A stretch of DNA of 64,000 bases from Thiocapsa roseilacustris (GTDB taxonomy: Bacteria > Pseudomonadota > Gammaproteobacteria > Chromatiales > Chromatiaceae), in assembly GCF_041903755.1 (NCBI RefSeq), contig NZ_JBBWVE010000012.1:104527-168526 (forward strand), given 5' to 3'. Under the pieces are notes generated by a model. That model was not told the DNA's origin. It saw only the letters and a program-made list of their open reading frames with translations, and did no database searches. A program made the translations under genes and the position numbers. Within the stretch, counting starts at the first letter, position 1, and every line of letters starts with the position of its first letter. Positions 49,007 to 58,038 of this stretch are shown here, one piece after another.

Positions 49007-49598
49007 CGGGGTGCCCTGCTCGCCGAGGAGAGGCGCGTCCGCCGGCCCGCGCATAGAGGGCGCACAGCGGACAGCCGATCAGGATCGCGTCGCGCATGGC
49101 GATGTAACGGGCCTCGCAGGACGGACACCAGGCGATCGCGGCGAGCCCGGCGCGCAGATCCCGCGCGACGATCCAGGCTTGGTTGATGCCCAGCACACCC
49201 GCATGCGGGCCGTCGATCAGCGCCAGATAAAGCTCGTAGGCGCGCACCAGCCCGTGCGGGTCGATCATGCGCCCGAGGGCGCCGTCGCGACGGTGCTCGG
49301 CATAGACCACGCCGAAAAGCGAAGCCGCGGCGTGCTCGGTGCGGGTGCGGATCATCGACCCGGCACTGTCCGGCAGCGGACCGCGCGGCGGCGCCTGCCC
49401 GTGCAGCTGTCGATACCAGCCGGCAAGGACCGTGCTCTTCAGACCCGTGGCCCAATGCACGACCCCGACCCGTGCGCCGTGCCGCAGCAAGGCGAGTGCA
49501 AGCGTCTCGGCGTCGTGTCGGGCGAGGTGTGGATCCCACACGTGTGCACGGACGTACCCGAGGGCGATCGGGCCGGGCTTCAATGGATCGGCGCTCAA
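48990..49598 (-). CDS. FlhC/SetC/AcaC-like transcriptional activator
   Basis: A 202-residue protein. Near the C-terminus 'AWCPSCEARYIAM' and 'LIGCPLCALYAR' give two CxxC pairs, the zinc site of FlhC. 'HDAETLALALLRHG', 'TGLKSTVLAGWYRQLHG' and 'LGINQAWIVARDL' also follow the FlhC pattern. No ATG is available; TTG at 49598 overlaps the stop of the FlhD-like gene (TTGA), which decides the start. SetC of SXT and AcaC of IncA/C plasmids belong to this family and, with their FlhD-like partner, switch on tra operons. Here the activator genes sit inside the tra operon itself, between the transglycosylase gene and traF, so a positive feedback loop is likely. Confidence 0.8.
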   Translation of the reverse strand: MSADPLKPGPIALGYVRAHVWDPHLARHDAETLALALLRHGARVGVVHWATGLKSTVLAGWYRQLHGQAPPRGPLPDSAGSMIRTRTEHAAASLFGVVYAEHRRDGALGRMIDPHGLVRAYELYLALIDGPHAGVLGINQAWIVARDLRAGLAAIAWCPSCEARYIAMRDAILIGCPLCALYARAGGRASPRRAGHPDATSR

Positions 49599-49909
49599 CC
49601 CGCACCCCCGGCGGCACGCAGCGCCAGATGCAGATTGCGCAGGGCCGGCGGCACCTGCGCCCGGGCGAGCGGTGCGTCGAGGCTCGCGCGGAAGGTCACC
49701 ACGGGTGCCTCGGCCAGATCGAGGACCGCCTCGAGCGTGGCGCCGCCGAGCCACTCGGCCAGCTCCGGGGTGACGCCGAACAGCGTTGCGGCCACCTGCG
49801 GCGAGACCCGGGCGGCATCCCGTGCGCCGATCCAATAGAGGCGATTGCAGCGTCGCACGGTGTCCTGCAGGTCGGGGATTCCGGGGTGCGGCATCAGGGC
49901 TGTCGGCAT
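49595..49909 (-). CDS. FlhD/SetD/AcaD-like co-activator
   Basis: A 104-residue protein, the size of FlhD. 'LQDTVRRCNRLYWIGARDAA' then 'TPELAEWLGGATLEAVLDLA' and 'TFRASLDAPLA' resemble FlhD-type helices and the conserved linker to the partner protein. Its stop overlaps the TTG start of the FlhC-like gene. FlhD4C2-type complexes bind upstream of -35 elements and recruit RNA polymerase; the ICE/IncA/C versions control transfer. An alternative start is at 'MPHPGIPD' (49894), where the transglycosylase gene ends. Family assignment rests on size, pattern and its partner gene. Confidence 0.7.
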   Translation of the reverse strand: MPTALMPHPGIPDLQDTVRRCNRLYWIGARDAARVSPQVAATLFGVTPELAEWLGGATLEAVLDLAEAPVVTFRASLDAPLARAQVPPALRNLHLALRAAGGAG

Positions 49910-51000
49910 TGCAGATACTCCGATCGGGATTCGAGAACGCGGGGGACATAGGTGCGGGTCTCGCGATAGGGCGGGATGCGGTAGCCGTGCTTGATCACGG
50001 CGCCCTCCCCCGCGTTGTAGCCGGCGGCGACCAACGCGGGATCGCCGTCGAACATCCCGGCCAGATCGCGCAGGTAGCGCACGCCGGCGTCGATGTTCTG
50101 TTCCAGATCGCGCGGATTCGCGCCGTAGCGGGCGGCGGTCGCGGGCATCAGCTGCATCACGCCGGTCGCGCCCTTCGGGGAGACCGCCGTCTGGCGGAAC
50201 GCGCTTTCGCGCCGGGCGATAGCGAGCGCGAACGCCGGATCCACGCCGTGGCGGCGCGCGGCGGCTTCCACGAGGGCCGCCACGGGTTGTTTGTCCGGGG
50301 CGATGCACCGGGCATGACGGTGTGCAACGACGGTGCGAATGCGCGGGCCGGCTGCCGGAGCGCCGGAAGACGCGGGCAATGACGCGGGAGGCTGTTCAGG
50401 AGACGGCGCAAGCCCGCCGTCCGGCTCGCTCAGCGCCTCGGCGAGCGCGAGAATCCGCGCGCCGAGGGTTTCGGCAGCGGTGTCCGACGCGGCACGATAC
50501 TGACCGATCCCGCGGGCCGGGTTGCTCGGATAGGCGCGCAGGCCGACAGCGATCAGTGCGGCCCCGCGCGCGAGATTGCGCTCCGGATCGAGCAGCTCGG
50601 CGGGCGTGCCGCCGAACCACAGGTTGCGCACCGGCACGGCCAGGAGCCCGACGGCAAGGTCTGTCGCCTCGTCCGTCGACGTGGCCTCCAAGGCGCGTTG
50701 CGCGTCCTCGCGGGTGGCGTAGTGGAACCGACGGCCGTTGATGACGAGCGTCCAAGGCCACGGCGAGGCCTGACCGTTCGCAATCCGCCCGCTGGCCGAG
50801 AGCGCGGTGGCGTAGAGTAAACGTGGCTCGATGCCGTGCGCCCATGCCGGCTCGGCCCAGACCGGCGGCAACGGTGATTCGGCGGCGCCGGCGGGTGTGC
50901 CGGCGGGTGCGCCGTCGTTTGTTCCAGGCGCGGCATGGACCGGCGCAGACATGGCCAGCACGGCGCAGAGCACACCGACAAACCAGACAGGTCTAATCAT
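49894..51000 (-). CDS. Lytic transglycosylase (SLT domain)
   Basis: A 368-residue exported protein started at 'MIRPVWFVGVLCAVLAMSA', a signal peptide. A first, degenerate SLT-like segment covers residues 40-200 ('LLYATALSASGRIANGQ'). The second, at about 250-368, is a full SLT domain: 'DPAFALAIARRESAFRQTAV' with the catalytic Glu in RRESAF, 'SPKGATGVMQLMPATAARYG' and 'AGYNAGEGAVIKHG'. It would open peptidoglycan for the mating channel. It lies between a small gene and the FlhD-like gene in the leftward tra operon and overlaps the latter by 16 bases. Confidence 0.85.
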   Translation of the reverse strand: MIRPVWFVGVLCAVLAMSAPVHAAPGTNDGAPAGTPAGAAESPLPPVWAEPAWAHGIEPRLLYATALSASGRIANGQASPWPWTLVINGRRFHYATREDAQRALEATSTDEATDLAVGLLAVPVRNLWFGGTPAELLDPERNLARGAALIAVGLRAYPSNPARGIGQYRAASDTAAETLGARILALAEALSEPDGGLAPSPEQPPASLPASSGAPAAGPRIRTVVAHRHARCIAPDKQPVAALVEAAARRHGVDPAFALAIARRESAFRQTAVSPKGATGVMQLMPATAARYGANPRDLEQNIDAGVRYLRDLAGMFDGDPALVAAGYNAGEGAVIKHGYRIPPYRETRTYVPRVLESRSEYLQCRQP

Positions 51001-51262
51001 CGACGCGCCCCAGCCGACCGACGAGCCGATCCCGGCGCCGTTGCGCCGACGCGTCGGGAGGCGTCGACGGAGCCGGTGCGACCTTGGCGAGCACGCCGGC
51101 TCCGCCCTTGATCGCCAACAGCCCGACGGCGGCGAGGTGACGCAGCCGGGCGGCCCGCGAGCGCTTGGGCAGCTGCACGAGATCCTCCAGCAGCTCGGGC
51201 TGGGACGGGCCGATGTTGACCACGGCGCGCAACGGATCGCCGGAACGCGCCTCAGCCGGCAT
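50993..51262 (-). CDS. Small basic protein coupled to the ParM-like gene
   Basis: An 89-residue protein from 'MPAEARSGDPLRAVVNIG'. It overlaps the ParM-like gene by 11 bases and the transglycosylase gene by eight, so it is embedded in the operon. 'QPELLEDLVQLPKRSRAARL' and a basic, Pro/Ser-containing C-terminus ('SAQRRRDRLVGRLGR') suggest a DNA-binding adaptor such as the ParR partner found next to ParM/StbA genes, but no ribbon-helix-helix motif can be demonstrated. Confidence 0.6.
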   Translation of the reverse strand: MPAEARSGDPLRAVVNIGPSQPELLEDLVQLPKRSRAARLRHLAAVGLLAIKGGAGVLAKVAPAPSTPPDASAQRRRDRLVGRLGRVDD

Positions 51263-52259
51263 AACGATGAAACCCGCGCGCATTGGCAGCGATCGGATCC
51301 GCGGCCACCACGACCGTCGCGCCCGGAAACAGCCCGGCCGCCGCACGCACATAGAGGCTGCCGCCGCCCCCGGCGATCAACACGAGATCCACGCTCGCGC
51401 TCTCGCGGCGCAGGGATCGGCGCAGGCTCTCCAGCGCGACCGCACAGACCGGACCGGCCGCGCGCCCCATCAGGCTCGGCACCGACAGGCGATGTCCGGC
51501 CTGCAGCACGTGCGATCGTCCGGCCCTCAGCGCGGCCTCCAGCCCCAGCGGCTGGGGTTTTCCGCCCGCCTCGGCCGCGGCCTCCTGTGCGGCCCGCTCC
51601 AGCAGCACCGACATGGCCTCCAGGCTGGTGCCGCTGGCGCTGCGGCGCAGCTCCCCTTTGACGACGAGCGCCCAATCGAAGGAATAGAAGCCGGCGTCCA
51701 GCACGATGACGGTGCCGGTCTCGATGCGCTCGAGGATCTCCTCGTCCGTGGCGGTATAGACCAGATCGAGGTAGGCGCCGATCGGCTGCGGAACGACCCG
51801 CACCTCGCCGACCTCAAGGCTCGCCTCGCCGAGGCCGTGCCGCCCGGTCAGGAGGCGCTTCAGCCGCTCCCGACGGCGCACGTCGCCAGCTTGGGCGACC
51901 GGCAATCCGGTCACGACCAGGTCGATGGCGCGCTGCCCCGTCAGCTGCAGCGCGGCCAGGGCCAGCGCGTGGTAGCTCGGGGTCGCCGGATAGTCCTCGT
52001 GCAGCGGGCGCTGCCAGTCCTCGAAGCGCTCGGGCTCGATCGCCGCTGCCCAGGGCACGCCGTCCAGATCGACCGGGACCGGCCGCTCGGCAACTTCGCC
52101 CGTCGCGCTCCCGCCCTCCGAGTCCGCGCCGATGCGCTCGCCGAGACGTTCCAGGGGAGCGGCTCCGGCCGGGCGCAGGATCAGTCGCGGCAGCGCTCCG
52201 CGAGGCCCAGCGGCGATCTTCACATTCGAATAGCCGATATCGAGTCCGACGACGTACAT
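51252..52259 (-). CDS. ParM/StbA-type actin-like ATPase
   Basis: A 335-residue protein with the actin-fold phosphate 1 motif 'MYVVGLDIGYSNVKIAAG' and phosphate 2 'TVIVLDAGFYSFDWALV', plus the adenosine motif 'DLVLIAGGGGSLYVRAAA'. This is the ParM/StbA family of plasmid-segregation filaments. The start follows 'GGGCGGAGCC'. As the first gene of the leftward operon, next to oriT and mobI, it could stabilise the element when it replicates as a circle, as ParMR-like genes do in SXT/R391. The next gene (50993-51262) may be its DNA-binding partner. Confidence 0.75.
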   Translation of the reverse strand: MYVVGLDIGYSNVKIAAGPRGALPRLILRPAGAAPLERLGERIGADSEGGSATGEVAERPVPVDLDGVPWAAAIEPERFEDWQRPLHEDYPATPSYHALALAALQLTGQRAIDLVVTGLPVAQAGDVRRRERLKRLLTGRHGLGEASLEVGEVRVVPQPIGAYLDLVYTATDEEILERIETGTVIVLDAGFYSFDWALVVKGELRRSASGTSLEAMSVLLERAAQEAAAEAGGKPQPLGLEAALRAGRSHVLQAGHRLSVPSLMGRAAGPVCAVALESLRRSLRRESASVDLVLIAGGGGSLYVRAAAGLFPGATVVVAADPIAANARGFHRYAG

Positions 52260-52706
52260 GGCTCCGCCCAATTGGTTCACACCGAATGCACTGGCGGTAC
52301 ACGAACGCGCTTCACGTCGTCGCCGAACCGATGCATTCCAATGACAAGGTTCACAAGAGATTCGCGATCGGCGCACAAAAAGGCGACAGCGAACGCTCCG
52401 CATTCTTGGCGTCGAGGCGGTGCAACGCCAGCCAATTAAATGACCGAAAACGGTGTCTTTCCGGGCGGTGCCCGACGCATGACGCGTGCTAACCTCCCTG
52501 CGCCCGACGGCAATGGAGAACGGCCGCCGTTCGCGGGAAAGCGAAACAAACGCGACCCGCATAGCGGATAGGTTCCGGATATGAAACGGGAATGCCGATC
52601 GGTGAGAACGCGGCGTCCGCTTTTGCGGTCCTGCAGTGGAGAACAGGGATCCACGAATGAAACCCCGAGCGGCGTTTTGCGCCCTCCGGCGACACCCACC
52701 CGATGG
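52260..52706. other. Candidate oriT and divergent promoter region
   Basis: About 450 bases between the leftward ParM-like operon and mobI, with no gene. In SXT and IncA/C elements oriT lies next to mobI. Three inverted repeats cluster here: cgggc/gcccg (52462-52474, 3-base spacer), gaacgg/ccgttc (52518-52532, 3-base loop) and ccgc/gcgg (52557-52567). The end, 'gacacccacccgatgg' (about 52690-52705), matches the 3' part of the leaders of bet and the CobS-like gene. No experimentally known nic sequence can be assigned by eye. Confidence 0.5.
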
Positions 52707-53513
52707 ATGAGCGAATACGAACGCCCGTCCCGAACGATCAGGGATCAACCCATGGCACGACGACCGAACGGCACTATGGAAGACCTAAATCAAGGGTTCC
52801 ACTCTGCACGAGGAGAGTGCGACGCGCCGACCGACCGAGGGGCGACGGAACTGCCTGCCCTGACCGGAAGCCTCCCGCGGCAAGGGAGAACAGCGGGCGC
52901 TGTTTCACCAAAGATAAGAGGGTGCGAACGCCCGGACGGCGTGCCGCCTGCCCACACGCTCGAGGCAGCCTTCCGGGCAGGCCCGCTCGGCGTTGCGGGC
53001 AGGGACGCGGAGGAGGACGACGCCGCCGAGGAGGACTCCGCACCGAGCGATATCGCGGAGGCGCTCGACGCCTGGATCGCGCGCAACCTGGCTGCCCTGC
53101 AGGAGCGCGCCGAGCAAGGATGCAACGCCTTCGAGCAACGCCTGGCGGAGGCCGGTCGGGGGCTGCCGCGCAGTGCCCGGGGTCGCATCGGCGTGCGGGT
53201 GCGCCCGCAGCGGGCGAATCGGGCCACCCCCGGCGCCTTCTCGATCGAGTGGGTCACCTACCGCCATGTGCACACCGCCGCGGGCGTCGTCTATCTGTCG
53301 GACTACATCCGCAAGGGCGACGGGGATCGCTACCCGAAGAGCGCCTTTCGCGGCATCGCTCGGGACTGGCAACGCCCGCTCGTGGAGGAGGCCGAGCAGG
53401 GATTCGGCGCCATCCGCGCCGCCGCGCGTCAGCTCGCCGAGGTGCGCACCCGCTTTCGGGCCGCCGCCAAACGGTGCCGCGAGCTGGGTCTGGACGATGA
53501 GGCCGAGCGCTGA
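52707..53513 (+). CDS. mobI: MobI-like conjugative transfer protein
   Basis: 268 residues from the ATG at 52707; starts at 52752 or 52776 are also possible, since only the C-terminal 150 residues look conserved. 'WIARNLAALQERAEQGCNAF' then 'FSIEWVTYRHVHT', 'VVYLSDYIRKGDGDRYPKSA' and a helical end are the marks of MobI, a protein required for transfer of SXT and IncA/C elements that acts at oriT with TraI. The N-terminal 100 residues are polar and poorly ordered, with an acidic run just before the conserved part. It opens the rightward tra operon, 81 bases before traI. Confidence 0.75.
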   Translation: MSEYERPSRTIRDQPMARRPNGTMEDLNQGFHSARGECDAPTDRGATELPALTGSLPRQGRTAGAVSPKIRGCERPDGVPPAHTLEAAFRAGPLGVAGRDAEEDDAAEEDSAPSDIAEALDAWIARNLAALQERAEQGCNAFEQRLAEAGRGLPRSARGRIGVRVRPQRANRATPGAFSIEWVTYRHVHTAAGVVYLSDYIRKGDGDRYPKSAFRGIARDWQRPLVEEAEQGFGAIRAAARQLAEVRTRFRAAAKRCRELGLDDEAER

Positions 53514-53594
53514 CGCCCGATCCGCCGCAAAGCAGACCCGGACGCGCGGTTATCGCCATGGCCGGGCGCATCCCGCGCGGTGCAGGATGCCCGG

Positions 53595-55832
53595 ATGACA
53601 CTCTTCGATCTGTTTCGCCGCTCCAAGCCGGCCGCATCGGGCCCCGAACATGCCCGGCCGACGCTCCTACCGAGTGCCGATGTGATCATCGAATCGGCCC
53701 CCGATCCGGACGAGGACCTGCTGCGCTATCCGCCCTTCATCAAGGGCCTGCCGGCGTCCGACGTGGACGCGCTGCTCGCCAAGCAAACCGAATTGATCCG
53801 GCGTCTGCAGGACGGGGTGGGCATGACCGACACGGATTACCGCGAGCTGGTCCTGCCGGTCGTGCGCCGCCTCGCCGCCTTCGTGCATCTGCTGCCCGCC
53901 TCCGAGGCCCATCATCACCGCGGCTCGGGCGCGTTGCTGCGCCATTCCCTGGAAGTGGGATTCCTCGCCGCGCAGGCGTCGATGCGCCACGTCTTCGCGC
54001 TGGATCGCGAGCCCAAGGATCGTTATCACCTGGAGCCGCGCTGGCGGGTCGCGAGCGGTCTGGCCGGGCTGCTGCACGATATCGGCAAGCCGGTCGCCGA
54101 CCTCACGGTATCGGATCGCGACGGCACCCTGACCTGGTGCCCGCATGAAGAGCCGCTGCTCGACTGGGCCCGCCGGCACGCCCTGCAGCGCTACTACCTG
54201 CGCTGGCGCGAGACGCGCCGCCACAATGCCCATCTGCAGATGGGCACCTTGGTGGTGCACGCCATCCTCACCCCCGAGATCAAGACCTGGCTGAGCCGGG
54301 ATCCGGCGATCCTCGCCAACCTGATCGCGGTTGTGGGCGGACAGGAAGCCTCCTCGGTCCTCGGCACGGTGGTCGGCAATGCCGACCGGGCGAGCGTGGC
54401 GCGCGATCTGCGCGAGAACCGCATCGATCCCGACGCCTTCGCGCTCGGCGTGCCGGTGGACCGCTACCTGATCGACGCCATGCGCCGTCTGGTGCGCGAC
54501 GGCACCTGGACCGTCAACACCCCCGGCGCACGGCTGTGGATGCTCGCCGACGGGCTCCATGTGGTCTGGCCGCAAGGCGGCGAAGACATCGCGGTCCTGC
54601 TGGCGCGGGACAAGATCCCCGGCATTCCCAAGGCCCCCGAGACCATCGCCGACATCCTGGTCGAGCGCGGTCATGTGACCACCTATCGAGAGGAGGAGCG
54701 CGATCGCTTCTACCGCCGCATCGCCCCGGCGCCGCTCGTGAGGGACGGCAAGCCGGTGCAGCTGACGATGCTGCTGCTCGCCTCGCCCGAGTTGGTCTTC
54801 GCCGGGCATCCGCCGGCGCCGGTGGCGCGCTGGCAGGACGGTGCGACCTCCGCGCCGGTCCGGGATGCGGACCCAGCCGAGCGCATCATGGGCGCCGTCG
54901 ATGCCCTCGCAGATCCCGGCACCGACGGGGCTCTGGCCGCGCCGTTCGACTCGATCACCGAGGCGGAGCAGATGGCCGGTCCGGACGCTGCTGTGGCGGC
55001 GACGGCGTCATCGCCCCGATCGTGCGCCGATTCCGAGCCCGTACCAAATGCTGCGGTCGAGGCTCGACCGCAGCCGAGGACGCCGGACGACCCCGCCTCC
55101 TCGGCCCTCAGCTGGCTCGCCGGCCGCGGCAACGGCGGCCTCGCATTGATCACGCTGCTCCGGTCCATCGCGGACGGCGAACGCCCCGCCGAGATCCTCG
55201 TCCGACGGGACCGCCATCTGCTGATCCCCTACCCCGAGGGGTTGACGGCACTCGCGGTGCCCGGCATCGGGATGGAACCCGCCGAGGTCCTGCACGCCTT
55301 GTGGGAGGGCGGTCTGCTCGCGATCGATCCGCGCCGCCCCTTGCTGCGAGTGCGCGAGATTGACGGGCGGATGAAGGCAATGCTTACGGTCGAGGCCAGT
55401 GCCGCGGTGACGGCGCTTCTCGATCGGCTGGTTGAGGCTTCGGGCGACCGCGTTGCGACGGATGGCCTCGGAGTCGAGACTGTCGCGGACGGTCCAGTCG
55501 AGTCCGAAGCCCCCGGCAAACCCTGCCGCCAAGGAGACGCCACCGACACCCCCGAGGCACCATCCGGCGCGACCGCCCTTACAACCGACCCGCCCAAACC
55601 GCCCCCGCGCAAAAGCGCCTCCCGCGCCTTCGCCGAGGACTTGGCGGCACAGTGCCGCGCCGGGCGGGTGCCGACGACGGCGCTCCCGAACGGTCTGCTG
55701 ATCGACCACGCCACCCTTGCGGCCCTGGCCGCCGAGCACCGCATCCCGCCCTCGAAGCTGCTGCGGCGCCTCAAGCATCAGCCGGACTTCATCCCCGACA
55801 CGCGCGGGATCATTCTCGCGGGGCGTCCGTGA
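53595..55832 (+). CDS. traI: MOB-H relaxase TraI
   Basis: A 745-residue protein. The relaxase domain (TraI_2 type) shows 'HHHRGSGALLRHSLEVGFLA' and 'GLLHDIGKPVADLTV', the HD-hydrolase-like His/Asp metal ligands typical of MOB-H enzymes in SXT/R391 and IncA/C elements. After a long disordered linker (about residues 400-490 and 620-680), the C-terminal winged-helix-like TraI_2_C domain ends with 'KLLRRLKHQPDFIPDTRGI'. ATG 53595 is chosen over an upstream GTG (53580) because the homologous part starts at 'MTLFDLFRR'. It nicks oriT and leads the strand into the recipient. Its stop overlaps the traD start. Confidence 0.9.
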   Translation: MTLFDLFRRSKPAASGPEHARPTLLPSADVIIESAPDPDEDLLRYPPFIKGLPASDVDALLAKQTELIRRLQDGVGMTDTDYRELVLPVVRRLAAFVHLLPASEAHHHRGSGALLRHSLEVGFLAAQASMRHVFALDREPKDRYHLEPRWRVASGLAGLLHDIGKPVADLTVSDRDGTLTWCPHEEPLLDWARRHALQRYYLRWRETRRHNAHLQMGTLVVHAILTPEIKTWLSRDPAILANLIAVVGGQEASSVLGTVVGNADRASVARDLRENRIDPDAFALGVPVDRYLIDAMRRLVRDGTWTVNTPGARLWMLADGLHVVWPQGGEDIAVLLARDKIPGIPKAPETIADILVERGHVTTYREEERDRFYRRIAPAPLVRDGKPVQLTMLLLASPELVFAGHPPAPVARWQDGATSAPVRDADPAERIMGAVDALADPGTDGALAAPFDSITEAEQMAGPDAAVAATASSPRSCADSEPVPNAAVEARPQPRTPDDPASSALSWLAGRGNGGLALITLLRSIADGERPAEILVRRDRHLLIPYPEGLTALAVPGIGMEPAEVLHALWEGGLLAIDPRRPLLRVREIDGRMKAMLTVEASAAVTALLDRLVEASGDRVATDGLGVETVADGPVESEAPGKPCRQGDATDTPEAPSGATALTTDPPKPPPRKSASRAFAEDLAAQCRAGRVPTTALPNGLLIDHATLAALAAEHRIPPSKLLRRLKHQPDFIPDTRGIILAGRP

Positions 55833-57649
55833 GCACCTATGCCAATCCCTGGCGCCCGCTCTTCGAGCTGCCGGCGCTGCTGCTGTGGACCGGCATCGCG
55901 GCCGTGTCCTGGGCCACCGCGGAGCTGTGGGATCTAAACGCGGCCTCGTTCCGGTGGCTCGCGGTCGGCAGTCTCGTGATGGCGCTGACCTGGCTGCCCG
56001 GCACGGTGCGCGGCATCAACCGGCGCGATTGGCTGCGGGGGCGCCCGCAACAATTCATCGACCCGCAGGAGTTCGCCGCGCGCGTACCCTCCTGGCCGGG
56101 ATTGTTGTGGATGGGCCGCGGGTTCGATTGGGAGGCCCGACATGCCCAGGAGGCGCTCGATCTGATCCGGCTCGGACCCGAACGGTTCGCCCCGCGCGAT
56201 CCCGCCCGTCTGGGCGCGACCTGGATCCACGGGCTCGGCGGTGCCGATGCGGAGATCACCGTCCCGCTCGCCCACACCGAAGGCCATCTGCTGATCGTCG
56301 GGACCACCGGGTGCGGCAAGACGCGTTTGTTCGATCTCCTGGTCACCCAGGCGGTGCTGCGCGGGGATGCGGTCGTGATCCTCGACCCCAAGGGCGACCG
56401 GGGGCTGCGCGCCGCCGCCGAGCGTGCCTGTATGCTGGCCAGAACGCCGGAGCGCTTCGTCTCCTTTCATCCGGCCTTTCCCGCGGAATCGGTGCGGCTC
56501 GATCCGTTGCGCAACTTCCAGCGCGCCACCGAGCTGGCCAGCCGGGTCGCCGCACTGATTCCCTCGGAGACCGGCAACGATCCCTTCAAGGCGTTCGGGC
56601 AGATGGCGCTCAGCCATGCCGTGCACGGGCTGCTGGCCGTGGAGGAGCGCCCGACCCTGGTGACGCTGCGCCGCTATCTGGAAGGCGGTGCGGACGCCCT
56701 GGTCGAACGTGTTCTGCAGCGCTACTTCGACACCCATCTGCCGCACTGGCAGGAGCATGCCGGCCCCTACCTCAACAAGGCCCGCGATACCAATCGGCGC
56801 GCGCGGGGTCTGCTCGCCTTCTACCGCGAGCGCGTGCGCGGCGAGCATCCCTCGACCGTGATCGACGGACTCGGGGGCCTGCTCGAGCACGAGGCCGTGC
56901 ATTTCGGCAAGATGGTCGCGAGCCTCATGCCGGTGATCGTGATGCTGACCTCCGGACACCTGGAGGGTCTGCTCTCGCCCGACGAGACGGACCCGAACGA
57001 TCCGCGGCGAGCGGCCTCGATCGGGGAGATCATCGCCCGGCGCGAGGTCCTCTACGTGGGTCTCGACAGTCTCTCCGACCCCATCGTGGGCAGTGCGATC
57101 GGCTCGATGCTGACCGCCGATCTGGCGGCCGTGGCGGGCTCCATCTACAACCACGAGGCGCACCCGCGCCCGACCGACATCTTCATCGACGAGGCCGCCG
57201 AGACGGTCTCCGATCCGTTGATCCAGCTGCTCAACAAAGGGCGCGGGGCGGGTCTGCGCCTGACCATCGCGACCCAGACCTTCGCGGACTTCGCCGCGCG
57301 CATGGGCAGCGAGGAGAAGGCGCGCCAGGTACTGGGCAACCTCAACGGACTGATCGCGATGCGCGTGATCGATGCGAAGACCCAGGAGTACATCGCCGAG
57401 AGTCTCCCGGCGGTGCGGCTGTGCACGGTGGTGAAGAGCCAGGGCTCCACGACCGCGAGCGACCAACCGTTGCTCTACACCGGCAATGCCGGGGAGCGCC
57501 TCGACGAGGCCGAAGCGCCCTTGTTCCCGGCGGCGCTGCTCGGGGAGCTGCCCAACTTCGAGTATCTGGCCCGCTGGCCAGGCGGGCGCGTCTCCAAAGG
57601 CCGCCTGCCGATTCTGGGCGAGCCCCTGCCGCCCCCGGCGGAGCGGTGA
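55829..57649 (+). CDS. traD: Coupling protein TraD
   Basis: A 606-residue protein with a GTG start overlapping the traI stop. Two N-terminal membrane segments ('PALLLWTGIAAVSWATAE' and 'WLAVGSLVMALTWLPG') precede a FtsK/TraG-like ATPase: Walker A 'LLIVGTTGCGKTRLFDLL', Walker B-like 'DIFIDEAAETVSDPLIQ'. The 'LDPKGDRGLRAAAERAC' stretch is typical of the MOB-H-linked TraD of SXT. It links the relaxosome to the type IV secretion channel and pumps DNA. Full length. Confidence 0.9.
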   Translation: MSTYANPWRPLFELPALLLWTGIAAVSWATAELWDLNAASFRWLAVGSLVMALTWLPGTVRGINRRDWLRGRPQQFIDPQEFAARVPSWPGLLWMGRGFDWEARHAQEALDLIRLGPERFAPRDPARLGATWIHGLGGADAEITVPLAHTEGHLLIVGTTGCGKTRLFDLLVTQAVLRGDAVVILDPKGDRGLRAAAERACMLARTPERFVSFHPAFPAESVRLDPLRNFQRATELASRVAALIPSETGNDPFKAFGQMALSHAVHGLLAVEERPTLVTLRRYLEGGADALVERVLQRYFDTHLPHWQEHAGPYLNKARDTNRRARGLLAFYRERVRGEHPSTVIDGLGGLLEHEAVHFGKMVASLMPVIVMLTSGHLEGLLSPDETDPNDPRRAASIGEIIARREVLYVGLDSLSDPIVGSAIGSMLTADLAAVAGSIYNHEAHPRPTDIFIDEAAETVSDPLIQLLNKGRGAGLRLTIATQTFADFAARMGSEEKARQVLGNLNGLIAMRVIDAKTQEYIAESLPAVRLCTVVKSQGSTTASDQPLLYTGNAGERLDEAEAPLFPAALLGELPNFEYLARWPGGRVSKGRLPILGEPLPPPAER

Positions 57650-58038
57650 CGACACGGATGCCGCACCGTCTCGATCCGACCGGTCGGCTTGCGCTGTCAG
57701 CCCTGTCGCGGGCCGACGCCCGGACGCTTCGCACCCTGGAGCTGGAGTGGCCGGATGCCGTCGGACTGCTGGCACGGGTCGCACTGCTCGCCTGCCCGCC
57801 GTCCGGGGACGACCCTGCCGAACCCGCGCTGGCGCTGGTGCGCGCGGGTATCGCCGCCTACCGTCGCGCCCGCAGCGACGGCGAGGACGATCTTGCGCGC
57901 TTTGCGGCCTTCGTCGACGGCATCACCCTGGCGCTGGCACGCCGACACCAGTATTGCGTGGCGCGGGCGCTGACCGAGCCGCAACGCCGGGTGCTGGCCC
58001 GGCGCCTGCCCCCGAGACATCTGTCCCGTGTGGGATAG
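57646..58038 (+). CDS. Small protein between traD and the DUF4400 gene
   Basis: A 130-residue soluble protein with a GTG start overlapping the traD stop; ATG 57658 is an alternative. 'RTLRTLELEWPDAVGLLARV' and 'LALARRHQYCVARALTEPQR' are its clearest stretches, and the whole is helical. SXT-type elements carry a small gene in the same position after traD (sometimes called traJ), and this is likely its counterpart, though the sequence similarity cannot be measured here. It overlaps the next gene by 11 bases. Confidence 0.65.
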   Translation: MTTRMPHRLDPTGRLALSALSRADARTLRTLELEWPDAVGLLARVALLACPPSGDDPAEPALALVRAGIAAYRRARSDGEDDLARFAAFVDGITLALARRHQYCVARALTEPQRRVLARRLPPRHLSRVG

